Assembly: GCF_024623785.1 (NCBI RefSeq)
Contig: NZ_JANKBZ010000040.1
Coordinates: 38,768-102,767 of the forward strand
Origin: Archangium lipolyticum
Lineage (GTDB): Bacteria > Myxococcota > Myxococcia > Myxococcales > Myxococcaceae
Direction of reading: 5' to 3'
Length of the DNA: 64,000 nt
Made by a program: the position numbers and the translations under genes. Of this stretch, positions 38,475 to 47,780 are shown one piece after another (position 1 is the stretch's first letter; each line of letters begins with the position of its first letter). The notes below the pieces were generated by a model, which saw only the letters and a program-made list of their open reading frames with translations, was not told the origin of the DNA and did not search any database.

Positions 38475-38668
38475 ATGCACGAGCGGTCACGTGGGACGAG
38501 GAGGTTCCTGGCCGTGGTGGCGCTCCTGGGGGGGTGCACGCTCGCCCGCGAGGTGGCTCGAGCAGCGGCTGCGCGAGCTCGGCCTCGCGCCCGCTTTCGC
38601 CGCGTGGCACTCGCCCCGGGCAACCGGATCGAGGGCGTCGCGGAGGGGGACAGGGCCCGTGACGCGGC
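38475..38668 (+). pseudogene. Possible lipoprotein remnant
   Basis: ATG 38475 opens with a lipoprotein-like signal (FLAVVALLGGC) across a run of seven G. After about 30 codons the protein-like continuation (WLEQRLRELGLAPAFAAW) lies in another frame. The rest overlaps the convergent VTT gene. This could be a decayed lipoprotein gene, or chance. Confidence 0.22.
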
Positions 38669-39307
38669 TCAGCCTCCCCGTGTCCCGCGCACCAGCGCGA
38701 GCGCGAGCGCGGGGAGGAGCACCATGCCGGTGAAGAGCAGGAGGAACGAGCCCGTCTCCATGGCCAAGGCGCCCAGGGCCGCATAGGAGGCGGAGCAGCC
38801 CAGGTTGGACAGGGCGCAGACGGAGAGGAAGCGGCGCGGAGGCATGCGGCCGAGGCCCGCGAAGACGACGGAGGCCTCCGCCAGCACCGGCACCCCGCGG
38901 AACAGCAGGAGGAACCAGTGGCCGTGGCGCTCGGAGGCCCGAGCCACCCGGGCCAGCTCGGCCTCGCCCGCCACGCGCCGCAGGGTGGTGCCGCCGGCCC
39001 GCGCGCCGAGGACGTAGCCCACCTGGCAGCTCACCATCATCCCCACCCAGGAGGTGGCCAGGCCACGCCAGAAGCCCAGCATGGCGCCCGCGGCGGTACT
39101 GACGAGGCTGGAGGGCACCGGCAGCACGATGTCGCTCGCGAGCAGCCCGCCCAGCAGGAGCGCGCACCGCCACGGGGACGGGGCGTCCGCCAGGAGCCGC
39201 CGGGTGGCCGCCTCCAGCCCGTCACCGAAGAGGGCGAAGGGCACCAGGATGGCGGCCAGCAACAGGCCACAGAACACCCCCCAGCCCCGCACTGCGTCCT
39301 GCCTCAA
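38669..39307 (-). CDS. VTT/DedA-type membrane protein
   Basis: The product is about 212 residues with five to six membrane segments. The VTT signature is seen as DIVLPVPSSLVSTAAGAMLG, then FLLLFRGVPVLAEASVVFAGLGRM with the conserved Arg-x2-Pro, and a final hydrophobic helix. DedA/TVP38 proteins are lipid scramblases in the inner membrane. The TTG at 39307 overlaps the upstream stop (TTGA) and suggests coupling; GTG 39292 has a better ribosome site (AGGCAGGA) and is an equal alternative. Confidence 0.78.
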   Translation of the reverse strand: MRQDAVRGWGVFCGLLLAAILVPFALFGDGLEAATRRLLADAPSPWRCALLLGGLLASDIVLPVPSSLVSTAAGAMLGFWRGLATSWVGMMVSCQVGYVLGARAGGTTLRRVAGEAELARVARASERHGHWFLLLFRGVPVLAEASVVFAGLGRMPPRRFLSVCALSNLGCSASYAALGALAMETGSFLLLFTGMVLLPALALALVRGTRGG

Positions 39308-39897
39308 AAGCCAACGCCCAGCGAGAAGCTCGCGCTCGGCTGGAAGGAGGACTGGGGTTTGACGAGCTGGGGCGCATGGCGGAACCAGGCGGCGCTCATC
39401 CCCACCTCGCCCACCAGCTCGGTTCCTCCCACCAGGGGCACCAGGAGGCGCAGCGAGGCCCCCACCTCGGGCCCCGCCGTCTCCACGCCGGTGGGCCCCA
39501 CTCCCGAGAAGGAGAAGCCGGCGCCGTCCTGCCCCACCTGAAGCTCCGCGATACCGGCGCCGATGCGGGGCTGCAACCAGCCCAGCTCCGTCTTCCAGGA
39601 CGTCAGCTTCAGCCACGAACGGAAGTGGGCGATCTCCGGCTCCGGGTCATGGTGCAGGAAACCCGAGCCCGTTCCACACCCCTCGATGGAGAGCATTTCC
39701 AGGGGAGACAACTCGAGACACAGCGAAGGGCGTTGGCTCGAGGTGGACGCACCGATGCGCAGGTTGCCGTAGTTGCGCGGCGGAGCGCCTCGAACAGTGG
39801 CATCGACGCCGAGGGTATCCTCGGCCCTGGCCATTCCTCCCATCAGGACGAGCAGGGCCGGGACCGCGGGTCGCATGTATCTGGAAATGGCAATCAT
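39304..39897 (-). CDS. Exported protein, outer-membrane-like, unknown
   Basis: The product is 197 residues with a signal peptide (PAVPALLVLMGGMARA) and alternating beta-type hydrophobic sequence ending in Phe (ASFSLGVGF), a C-terminal pattern favoured by outer-membrane beta barrels. No family recognised. It is followed by the VTT gene with a 4-base overlap, so both belong to one operon. Confidence 0.65.
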   Translation of the reverse strand: MIAISRYMRPAVPALLVLMGGMARAEDTLGVDATVRGAPPRNYGNLRIGASTSSQRPSLCLELSPLEMLSIEGCGTGSGFLHHDPEPEIAHFRSWLKLTSWKTELGWLQPRIGAGIAELQVGQDGAGFSFSGVGPTGVETAGPEVGASLRLLVPLVGGTELVGEVGMSAAWFRHAPQLVKPQSSFQPSASFSLGVGF

Positions 39898-40106
39898 CTA
39901 CACTCCGTCCTGGGGGTTCCGGCCTCATTCCAATGGGAATGGGTGGCCGGCCTCCCGTCAAATACAATCTATTGTCTGAAATGAAACGGCATAGGGCGGA
40001 GCGAGGGGTCCCACCGCGCGTCACGAGTGATAGAGATTCCTTCATCTTCACATCGCATCCGTTCACGTCATGCGTTGAGATGCCGATGTTTCAAGGGGGG
40101 AAGTCG

Positions 40107-42071
40107 ATGAGCTATTTCGATCCGCCGCGCATCCACTTCGGAGGCGCCTTCTTCGCCGGGCCCAGCACCATCAACAACTACACCCCGAGCTACACGCCTT
40201 CCGTTCCCCTCACGAACCCCAACGGCGTCTACATCTCGGAGCCGCCGACCAATGGTCCCTCGGGTTGGAATCCGACGGGGCTCGCCCAGCTCTACTTCCA
40301 GGGCTGTCGCATCAACTCCGTGGTCGCCTCCGATTGGAGCTCCATCACCGACCCCACGAAGGATTCGCTCGTGGGCGTGAGCGTCATCACCTTCAGTCCC
40401 GACAATCCCTTCTTGGGAGAAGGCGTAACGGCCAGCTTCCCCAAGCTCGTGGATCTCGATCCGGACATGCAGGCCCGTTCGGAGGTCTACGGACTCATCA
40501 TCGCCGTGAACCTGCCGGGCGGCGGTGGCTTCATCGCCTGGTTCGATCCGCCCCAGCTGCGCAACCTGAACAGCGTCATCCCGACCGCGCGCAGCTCGTG
40601 GGGCGCCGCTGGCGCGTGGGCCACCGCGGCCCGTACGGTAACCGGAACCACGGCCCTCGGCCCGGGTCAGGTGCGGTGGCTCGACGGGAACGGCTCCCCC
40701 GTCTACGAGTCCTTCCGTGCGGCATGCGCCCACGGCATCGCGCTGAAGCTGACGGTGGACCTGCACCGCAACCAACCCGTCTTCCAGCTCTTCCAGGGCG
40801 ATGTCTTCTGCTACGGCCGCGTGCAGGGCACCTTCGGGCCCCTGGCGCAAGGCGAGCCCTCGCGCTGGGCCCCCGCCCGCAAGCTGATGTCACAGACGAG
40901 CTCCCCGTACAAGCCGGTAGGGTTCCGGGTGAGCAGGGCCTCCGACGGCTCCGGCATGCTGAGCTGCGATCTCGGAGGCTGTGTACCCCTCTCCACGCGA
41001 GTGGATCCCAACGCCCCGAAGGACCCCCAGGGCAACCCCTATCCGCTCTCGGATGGCAGCCCCGCCTCTCCCGACGCGGTCCTCACGTTCGGAGCGCTCA
41101 AGCCCATCACCCGGCTCGGCTCGCGCACCAAGGATGACCTGGTCGCCACCGCCGGGTTCGCTGGCGGCCAGACGGAGTTCGTCCCCTTCCAGAAGGGAGC
41201 CATCACTCCGGGGGAGGGGCTGATCGATGCCAGCGACGAGGCGCGCGCGGTCAAGGATTGCAAGCTCTGGCCGGGCTCGCAGGTGTACTCGATTCCGCTC
41301 ACCCCGGCCGAGCTGGATGCCATCAGCCAGGCGCCCGTGGTGGTGATGCTCAACGGGCAGCCCGTGCTGCGCGAGGCGGACGACGGCATCTCCGGCGACA
41401 TCGACACCGTGTCGATGCGCATCGAGCAGGGCACGGGCGCGGAGACGACGGTGCGCACCCTCCAATGGGGGAAGCCCACCACGATCGACGTGAGCTTCAC
41501 CGCCTACAAGTTCTGGTGGTCCCAGGTCCAACAGGACGGACAGACCGTCTGGATGCCCAGCATCGTGCCCGCGGGCAATGACCTCGTGCTCAGACAGCAG
41601 CAGGGTCCCGAGCCGGGAACGCTCGTGCTCGAGGTGAGCACCAGCACCTCCCAGTCCATCTCCATCCCCACGATGCGCGCCGAGCTGGACAGCCTCGTCT
41701 ATTACATCATGCCCAGCCTCCCGCTGGGCGACGCGGGCCCCAACCCGGATGAAGACAACCCGCTGCTCAGCGTCCTGCTGTGGCGCGCGTTCCAGGCTCC
41801 CGCCAACCCGACCTGGAAGGACGACGTGGGTCCCCTCCTCGGCGAATACGCCCGCATGTACCCGGGCATGAAGGGACGCTTCGACATCGGAGACGAGGCC
41901 ACCGTGCGCTCCAACCTTCCCGGGATGCTCGTACACCTGGGGGCGGATCGGCTGCACCCCATGTACATGCCCGTCACCCGGGACCTGTCCCCGTCGCGAG
42001 TCTCGATGCTCCTCCAGTGGCTGAGGTCCCAGCAGTCCCCTTCGAACACCGTGGGGAGGAACGTGACATGA
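40107..42071 (+). CDS. Large secreted or surface unknown protein, first gene of a two-gene unit
   Basis: The product is 654 residues. It starts MSYFDPPRIHFGGAFFAGPST without signal peptide; the rest is beta-rich with many Gly/Pro/Ser turns. No catalytic motif recognised. AAGGGGGGAA lies just upstream of ATG 40107 (ATG 40080 is an alternative). Its stop overlaps the start of the kelch-like lipoprotein gene (ATGA). The preceding AT-rich interval includes palindromes CATTCC-AATG-GGAATG (39926-39941) and ACAAT-CT-ATTGT (39963-39974). Confidence 0.75.
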   Translation: MSYFDPPRIHFGGAFFAGPSTINNYTPSYTPSVPLTNPNGVYISEPPTNGPSGWNPTGLAQLYFQGCRINSVVASDWSSITDPTKDSLVGVSVITFSPDNPFLGEGVTASFPKLVDLDPDMQARSEVYGLIIAVNLPGGGGFIAWFDPPQLRNLNSVIPTARSSWGAAGAWATAARTVTGTTALGPGQVRWLDGNGSPVYESFRAACAHGIALKLTVDLHRNQPVFQLFQGDVFCYGRVQGTFGPLAQGEPSRWAPARKLMSQTSSPYKPVGFRVSRASDGSGMLSCDLGGCVPLSTRVDPNAPKDPQGNPYPLSDGSPASPDAVLTFGALKPITRLGSRTKDDLVATAGFAGGQTEFVPFQKGAITPGEGLIDASDEARAVKDCKLWPGSQVYSIPLTPAELDAISQAPVVVMLNGQPVLREADDGISGDIDTVSMRIEQGTGAETTVRTLQWGKPTTIDVSFTAYKFWWSQVQQDGQTVWMPSIVPAGNDLVLRQQQGPEPGTLVLEVSTSTSQSISIPTMRAELDSLVYYIMPSLPLGDAGPNPDEDNPLLSVLLWRAFQAPANPTWKDDVGPLLGEYARMYPGMKGRFDIGDEATVRSNLPGMLVHLGADRLHPMYMPVTRDLSPSRVSMLLQWLRSQQSPSNTVGRNVT

Positions 42072-43681
42072 ACACCTGGAAGCCCAAGGGAATGCGCATG
42101 CTGTGGGTGCTCGCGCTGCTGGCCGTCGGCTGTCCGCGGCCCCAGGTGACACCCTCGGAAGTGCCAGCGACGACGACGCCCACCACCGGTCCCGAGGACG
42201 CCGGAACCGCCGACGCCGGAACCCCCCAGGCCGCGCCACCGGCCCCGGTGCCCTACTCGTTGGCCTTCACCGGTCACCTGCTCGAGGGCTTCACCGGTGT
42301 GCACTCGGCGGCGTACGCCGTCCACGAGGGCAAGCTCGTCGTCATCGGCGGCCGTGCCAACGGGATGCACAACTTCCCGCTCAACTCTCAACAGGTGAAG
42401 ACGCGGCCGGCCTTTCCACCCTCGCAAGCCAACGCGAGCGTCTGGGTGATCGACCTGGCGGCCGGCAAGGTGTTGGGCAGCAAGTCCACGGATGCCCTGC
42501 CCGCGAAGATCCGCACCCAGTGGCGCGCCACCAATCCGCAGAGCCTGGTGTTGAACGGCCATTTCATCATCGCCGGCGGTTACGGACAGAACCCCGCTGG
42601 CACGTCGATGGTGACGCAGGCCTACGCCACCTCGGTCGGTCTCGACGCGCTCATCCAGGCGGTGCTGGATCCCCAGGCGAAGCTCGACACGGCCTGGGCC
42701 AGCCAGAACGTCGGCATCGCCGACAACCTGGCCCTCCAGGTCACGGGAGGGGAGCTGGTCTCACTGGGCGGCCTTCAGCTCCTGGTGTTCGGCCATACCT
42801 TCAATGGCGAGTACACCTCCAGCGGCTCGCTGGCCACGCAGACGTACACCGAGTCCGTCCGCATGTTCCGCTTCACCCCGGGCAGCCAGAATGGCAAGGC
42901 GACGCTCGCGGTGCAGTTCCTGGGGCAGACCCCCAACGTGCCCTCGGGACAACAGGACCCCGAGGGCCCCTACCACCGCAGAGACCTCACGGTGGGGCCG
43001 ACGCGCACGGGGACCGGGGACCTGCGCATCACCGCCTACAGCGGCGTGTTCAAGGGTGGCCGGATGGAGGGCTATCTCAACCCCGTCTACATCAGCCCCG
43101 ACACCACTGATGGTGGCATCACCCTGGACGTGGACACTTCCGCCGAGCAGCTCCTCAACCACTATGCCTGCCCCGCCATCCCCATCTTCGATGCGGCGTC
43201 GCGGACCATGTACACCACGCTGGTAGGAGGCATCTCGTACTACTCCTGGGACGGGACGGGACTGAAGCATGACCCGGGCAACCTGCCCGGGGGCGTCGAT
43301 GGGCTGCCCTTCATCAACAGCGTGTCGACGCTACGGGTGAGCTACGCGGACGGGCAGCGGCGGACCCAGCAGTACCTGCATCCGGAGCTCACCTTCCCAC
43401 CCGCCGATGCCCAGCCCCGATGCGGGAGCACGCCAGCCACCCTGGGCGGCACCGGAGGAATCTTCATCCCGGACGACGCGTTGGGTGCGGCCGTGCGCAA
43501 CGGAGTGCTCGACTACGGCGGCCTTCCGGCATCCGGCCGCATTGGCTGGGTCTTCGGAGGCATCGCCGCCACCGCCAGCTACGGCGCCCAGGGCCCGAGC
43601 TGTGCCTCGAACATGCTCTACGAGGTCACCCTGACCCGGCAGCCCGGTCAGCTCGTCGAGTTGCACCCTCCGGCGCGGTAG
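42068..43681 (+). CDS. Lipoprotein with kelch-like propeller pattern
   Basis: The product is 537 residues. A lipobox (LALLAVGC) and a Thr/Pro/Ala linker are followed by beta-strand repeats (KLVVIGGRANGMHN, HFIIAGGYGQNPAG, LQLLVFGHTFNGEY, GWVFGGIAA), as in kelch beta propellers. It probably sits on the outer membrane and binds a polymer or protein. Translationally coupled to the 654-residue gene by ATGA, so the two products likely work together. Family not recognised. Confidence 0.75.
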   Translation: MNTWKPKGMRMLWVLALLAVGCPRPQVTPSEVPATTTPTTGPEDAGTADAGTPQAAPPAPVPYSLAFTGHLLEGFTGVHSAAYAVHEGKLVVIGGRANGMHNFPLNSQQVKTRPAFPPSQANASVWVIDLAAGKVLGSKSTDALPAKIRTQWRATNPQSLVLNGHFIIAGGYGQNPAGTSMVTQAYATSVGLDALIQAVLDPQAKLDTAWASQNVGIADNLALQVTGGELVSLGGLQLLVFGHTFNGEYTSSGSLATQTYTESVRMFRFTPGSQNGKATLAVQFLGQTPNVPSGQQDPEGPYHRRDLTVGPTRTGTGDLRITAYSGVFKGGRMEGYLNPVYISPDTTDGGITLDVDTSAEQLLNHYACPAIPIFDAASRTMYTTLVGGISYYSWDGTGLKHDPGNLPGGVDGLPFINSVSTLRVSYADGQRRTQQYLHPELTFPPADAQPRCGSTPATLGGTGGIFIPDDALGAAVRNGVLDYGGLPASGRIGWVFGGIAATASYGAQGPSCASNMLYEVTLTRQPGQLVELHPPAR

Positions 43682-43728
43682 CCACGAGCGGACATCCTCC
43701 ATCCGCATCGAAGTGAACGGCCCGGGTC

Positions 43729-44370
43729 TCAGGCGAGCCGCCGCCCGAGGAAGTCGAATGCCTCGAGCGGAAGCTGGCTCGCCGGAGACTTCGGGTACTC
43801 GGCGGCCAGCAGGGTGAAGCACAGCAGGTCCCCCCGATCGTGGTGCGGCGCGAGCTGCCTGTCTCGCAGCCGCCCCTCGAACGTGAACCCCAGCCGGCGC
43901 GCCACCGCCGCGCTCCGCTCGTTCTCCGGCTTGCACATCAGGTCCATGCGCAATACCCGGTCGAGCTCGAAGGCGGTCTTCACCGCCGCCGAGGCCATCT
44001 CCGTGGCGAAGCCCTGGCCCACCACATCGCGCCGCAGCCAATAGCCAATCTCGAGCGCCCCCAAGCCCGCGCGCCGGAGCAGACTGACCTCCCCCAGGAA
44101 CTTCCCGGTCTCCGGCTCGAAGACTCCATAACCCCGGTCCTGATCCAGATCGAAACCCGCGCGGAACTTCCGGAGCTGCGCGGCATGGGCATCCAGCGAC
44201 ATGGGCTCCTGGGGGGTGGGCGCGAAGAAGCCATCCAGGTGTGACCCACTGGAGTCCACCGCCTCCTTGCGGCGCGCGGCATCGTCCGGTCCCATGCAGC
44301 GCAGCAGGAGCCGGGGCGTTCGAAGGGTGTAGGGAGGATTCGTGACGGCCGTCGTGGCGGGAGTGCTCAT
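43729..44370 (-). CDS. GNAT acetyltransferase, RimJ/RimL type
   Basis: This 213-residue acetyltransferase starts YTLRTPRLLLR, the RimJ/RimL opening, with LEIGYWLRRDVVGQGFATEM as acetyl-CoA-binding motif A and NERSAAVARRLGFTFEG as motif B. It transfers acetyl from acetyl-CoA to an N-terminus or small molecule. It lies 10 bases downstream of the AraC gene, so the two are co-transcribed. Confidence 0.88.
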   Translation of the reverse strand: MSTPATTAVTNPPYTLRTPRLLLRCMGPDDAARRKEAVDSSGSHLDGFFAPTPQEPMSLDAHAAQLRKFRAGFDLDQDRGYGVFEPETGKFLGEVSLLRRAGLGALEIGYWLRRDVVGQGFATEMASAAVKTAFELDRVLRMDLMCKPENERSAAVARRLGFTFEGRLRDRQLAPHHDRGDLLCFTLLAAEYPKSPASQLPLEAFDFLGRRLA

Positions 44371-44380
44371 GCGGCCGTTT

Positions 44381-45190
44381 CTACACGAAGCGGCGGATCC
44401 TCGCCTCCGGGCCACGCCCCTCCAGGCACCGGGCCGGAGTCGTACCGAGGAAACGCTTGAACATGGCGATGAACGCACTCACGCTCTCGTAGCCCAGGGA
44501 GAAGGCCACGTCCCCGACCGCCTCTCCTTCCGACAGCAGCTCCAGGGCTCGCGCCACCTTCGCCTGCTGCCGCCACCGCACGAAGGTCATCCCCGTCTCC
44601 TGTTTGAAGTGGCGCGTCAGGGACCGCTCGCTGATGCCAGCCCAGGCGGCCAGCGCGCCCACGCCCCTCGCATCGGCCGGGTCCGCGAGCAGCGCCCGGG
44701 CGATGGCGGCGAGCCGCCGCTCCCTCGGCATGGGCAGGCGCAGCGCCTGTTCCTCCTCCGCCACCTGGAGCTCGTCGATCGCCACCGCCGCCAGGCGGGC
44801 CTCGGCCGGACCGAGCGGCGCACCGGGCTCCCACTCCGTGGCGCGCTCGACGATGGCCTCCAGCACCCGGGACATCCTCACCACACGGGCTTCCCCGGGC
44901 AGCCGTTCACAGACCGGGGCCGCGACATAGACGCTCCAGCCGCGCGTCGGACCGTGCCAGTGCGCCGAGTGCCACGTGCCGGGAGGAATCCAACCGGCCA
45001 TCCCCGGCGGCATGAGCCAGTTGCCACGCTCGGTATGCACCACCATCAGCCCGCTGCCGATGGAGAACAGCTGTCCCCGCGCATGGCGGTGCCGGGCCGT
45101 CTCCGGCTCCCCGCCCGAGTGGATGGGAATGGCGATGAGCACCGGCTCGTCCGGGCGCTCGATGGCGGCGATGGGGAGCTTTCGCGGCAT
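44381..45190 (-). CDS. AraC-family regulator with cupin sensor domain
   Basis: The product is 269 residues. The N-terminal cupin (about 15-110, HRHARGQLFSIGSG and MPPGMAGWIPPGTWHS) should bind a small ligand. The C-terminal double HTH has ISERSLTRHFKQETGMTF and the second-helix signature GYESVSAFIAMFKRFLGTTP. Divergent from the flavin monooxygenase with a 102-base shared promoter region, it probably controls that gene as well as its own GNAT neighbour. Confidence 0.92.
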   Translation of the reverse strand: MPRKLPIAAIERPDEPVLIAIPIHSGGEPETARHRHARGQLFSIGSGLMVVHTERGNWLMPPGMAGWIPPGTWHSAHWHGPTRGWSVYVAAPVCERLPGEARVVRMSRVLEAIVERATEWEPGAPLGPAEARLAAVAIDELQVAEEEQALRLPMPRERRLAAIARALLADPADARGVGALAAWAGISERSLTRHFKQETGMTFVRWRQQAKVARALELLSEGEAVGDVAFSLGYESVSAFIAMFKRFLGTTPARCLEGRGPEARIRRFV

Positions 45191-45292
45191 GTTGGCGGAT
45201 TCTCGTTATTTTCTGGCTGGATGACGTTACCACGCCAGGCGCACGCGCCCCTAGGGTGATGGTCGAACAATCATTGCCCTGGAGTTTCCATC

Positions 45293-46756
45293 ATGAAGGA
45301 TGTGATTGATGTCGTGGTCGTTGGCGGAGGGCCGACCGGGTTGATGCTCGCGTGCGAGCTGGCCCTGGCGGGCATCTCCGTGAGGGTGCTCGAGCGCCGC
45401 GAAGAGCCGGTCCGGCAGGCGCGCGCGTTGACGCTCCATCCGCGCTCCCTCGAGGTCCTGGCGCTGCGCGGATGGGAGGGGCGCTTCCTGGAGCGTGGCA
45501 GACCGCTGCCCACCGGCCACTTCAGCATGCTGGACACGCGGCTCGACTTCTCGACGCTCGACACGACCTTCAAGTACACCCTGTTCATCTCGCAGATCGT
45601 CACCGAGCAACTGCTCGAGGAGCGGGCCCACGAGCTCGGCGTGGACGTGCGGCGTGGCCATGAGGTGCGGGAGCTCCAGCAGGATGCCGACGGTGTGGGC
45701 CTCGCGGGCGTCGCCGGGAGCGAATCCTTCCGCTGCCGCGCGCGCTATGTGGTGGGCGCGGATGGTGCGCGCAGCATCGTCCGGCAGCTCGCGGGTATCG
45801 AATTCGAGGGAACGGACACCTCGATCACCGCCATGCTGGGCGACGTGGTGCTCGCGGAGCCTCCCTCGACGCCCGCCTTCAGCGTCACCAACCTCCGGGG
45901 CGGCCTCATGATCGTCCCGCTCGCCCCCGGCATCCACCGGGTGCTCGTCACCGACCCCGAGCGCATGCGGGCCTCGCTCAAGGAGAGCGTCACGCTCGAC
46001 GAGCTGAAGCGGAGCGCCACGGCCATCGCTGGCACCGACTTCGGGATGAAGGAGCCGCAATGGCTGTCACGGTTCGGCAACGAGACACGGCTCGCCAAAT
46101 CCTACATGTCCGGCCGGGTCCTGCTCGCCGGGGATGCGGCTCACATCCACTTCCCCGCTGGCGGGCAGGGCCTCAATGTCGGCCTGCAGGACGCCATGAA
46201 CCTCGGCTGGAAGCTCGCCGGTGTGCTGCGCGACCAGGCGCCGCCGTCGCTGCTCGAGAGCTATCACCGCGAGCGCCACCCGGTGGGCCACGCGCTCCTG
46301 CGCAACACGGAGGCCCAGACGGCGCTCATGTCCTTCACCCCGTCCGGCCTCGCCCTGCGCGAGCTGATGTCGGAGCTCCTGAAGAACCCCGTCCTGAATC
46401 ACTCCCTGGCGGAGCGCATCGGCGCCATGGACGTACGCTATCCGGAGCTGGAGCTGCCGGCCTCGCGGTGCGAGGGCGAACCCGTGAAGGCACTGACCGG
46501 CAAGCGGCTCCCCGACCTGGAGCTGAAGTTGCCCGATGGAGCCACGAGGAAACTCTATTCCTACATGCATGACGGCAGGTGGCTGTTGTTGCGGCTGCGA
46601 GAAGGAAGCGGCCCCTCCCTCCAGCTCGACCCGAGGTGGATGCGCTGGACGAACGTCGTTCAGGCGCGAGTGGGAGACGACCGCGAGGAGCTCCGCGGGC
46701 TGAGCGCCCTCCTGCTCCGGCCGGATGGGCACGTGGGCCAGGCCTGGGCCCGGTGA
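45293..46756 (+). CDS. FAD-dependent aromatic monooxygenase
   Basis: This 487-residue class A flavoprotein hydroxylase has the dinucleotide loop VGGGPTGLMLACELA (about 9-23), the DG motif in VGADGARS (about 157) and GDAAHIHFPAGGQGLN (about 280-295). The late thioredoxin-like tail is typical of the PheA/TfdB and tetracycline-oxidase-like group. It hydroxylates aromatic compounds using NAD(P)H and O2. No lipid anchor. Divergent from the AraC regulator. Confidence 0.9.
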   Translation: MKDVIDVVVVGGGPTGLMLACELALAGISVRVLERREEPVRQARALTLHPRSLEVLALRGWEGRFLERGRPLPTGHFSMLDTRLDFSTLDTTFKYTLFISQIVTEQLLEERAHELGVDVRRGHEVRELQQDADGVGLAGVAGSESFRCRARYVVGADGARSIVRQLAGIEFEGTDTSITAMLGDVVLAEPPSTPAFSVTNLRGGLMIVPLAPGIHRVLVTDPERMRASLKESVTLDELKRSATAIAGTDFGMKEPQWLSRFGNETRLAKSYMSGRVLLAGDAAHIHFPAGGQGLNVGLQDAMNLGWKLAGVLRDQAPPSLLESYHRERHPVGHALLRNTEAQTALMSFTPSGLALRELMSELLKNPVLNHSLAERIGAMDVRYPELELPASRCEGEPVKALTGKRLPDLELKLPDGATRKLYSYMHDGRWLLLRLREGSGPSLQLDPRWMRWTNVVQARVGDDREELRGLSALLLRPDGHVGQAWAR

Positions 46757-46847
46757 GGGCTCGGAGACACGTCTGGGAAGGGACACTCCTCCGCGCCCGG
46801 CGGACATGTGTCCCCCACGGCGAGTGCCGTTAGTTTGACGCTCGTCC

Positions 46848-47672
46848 ATGGCCTCCACCGATGACACGCACGCCTCCACCGCGGAGCGCTCGCGCAAGGG
46901 GCCGCACCGGTGGCCTCAGCTCCTCGGAGCCGCGGTGGCACTCGTCCTGTCGCTCCACCACTTCTTCACTCGGGGCAAGGCGAAACCGGAGGGCCGGACT
47001 CCGGAGCCCCCGCTGCCGGCCACTGAGGAAAAGCCGGGAGCCGGGAAAGCCACACCCACACCAGAGCGATCGAGCAAGGGGCCGCACCAGTGGATCCAGA
47101 CCCTTGGCGCCGCGGTGGCACTCGTCCTGTCGCTCCACAACTTCGTCACGCTGAACCAGCGGCCGCCCGTTCGCCTGTCCCTTCCCCACCTGGTGCGCAT
47201 CGCCCAGGGGCCGGAGGAGGTGTGGCTCTATCTGCAACCCACCTTCTCCACCACCAGCAAGACGGAGCAGCTCGAGGTCATCTCCGGGATGGAGCTGAAG
47301 GTGGAGCGCGTGGGTCAGCCCGCGAATCAGGGGACGGTGTTCGTCTGGGACGAGACGGGCGAATGGGTCTATGACTCGGAGCAGCACGACCTGACGTGGA
47401 AGTTCCTGGCGGACCCCACTCCCCTCATCGTCAGCCAAAGCCAGCCGCAGTCACCGATAGGCCTGTTCGTCGCGAAGGGCTGGGAATTCGAGACAGGAAA
47501 TTACGAGGTGACGCTCACCGCGCACCGCACCACGACGAAGACGCCGTTGGAGGCGCGTTTCTGCCTGCGATTCTCCGAGCCAGACATCCTGGCGCTGAAC
47601 CAGGGCGGTCAGTGGGCGTGGCACGGGTTTCCCATGAAAGCCGGTCACTGCGAGGGATTCGGGAAACACTGA
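46848..47672 (+). CDS. Membrane-anchored protein with a duplicated membrane module
   Basis: The product is 274 residues. Two near-identical blocks, residues 13-41 and 73-101, each read ERS-KGPH-W--LLGAAVALVLSLH-F-T and contain one membrane helix. The DNA repeat is 180 bases apart (46884 and 47064). A Pro/Lys-rich linker lies between, and about 170 soluble beta-rich residues follow. The function is unknown. The two helices could form a hairpin that places the C-terminal domain on the cytosolic or periplasmic side. Confidence 0.7.
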   Translation: MASTDDTHASTAERSRKGPHRWPQLLGAAVALVLSLHHFFTRGKAKPEGRTPEPPLPATEEKPGAGKATPTPERSSKGPHQWIQTLGAAVALVLSLHNFVTLNQRPPVRLSLPHLVRIAQGPEEVWLYLQPTFSTTSKTEQLEVISGMELKVERVGQPANQGTVFVWDETGEWVYDSEQHDLTWKFLADPTPLIVSQSQPQSPIGLFVAKGWEFETGNYEVTLTAHRTTTKTPLEARFCLRFSEPDILALNQGGQWAWHGFPMKAGHCEGFGKH

Positions 47673-47780
47673 AGCAATCCGGGTGCGTTGGCCGGCGCAC
47701 TGCGAGCCAATCCCTCCGGGGGGCTGCTGGGCAATGGAATCCATGCCCACTTCTGCGATCAACCGAATCCAGAGGTGACA

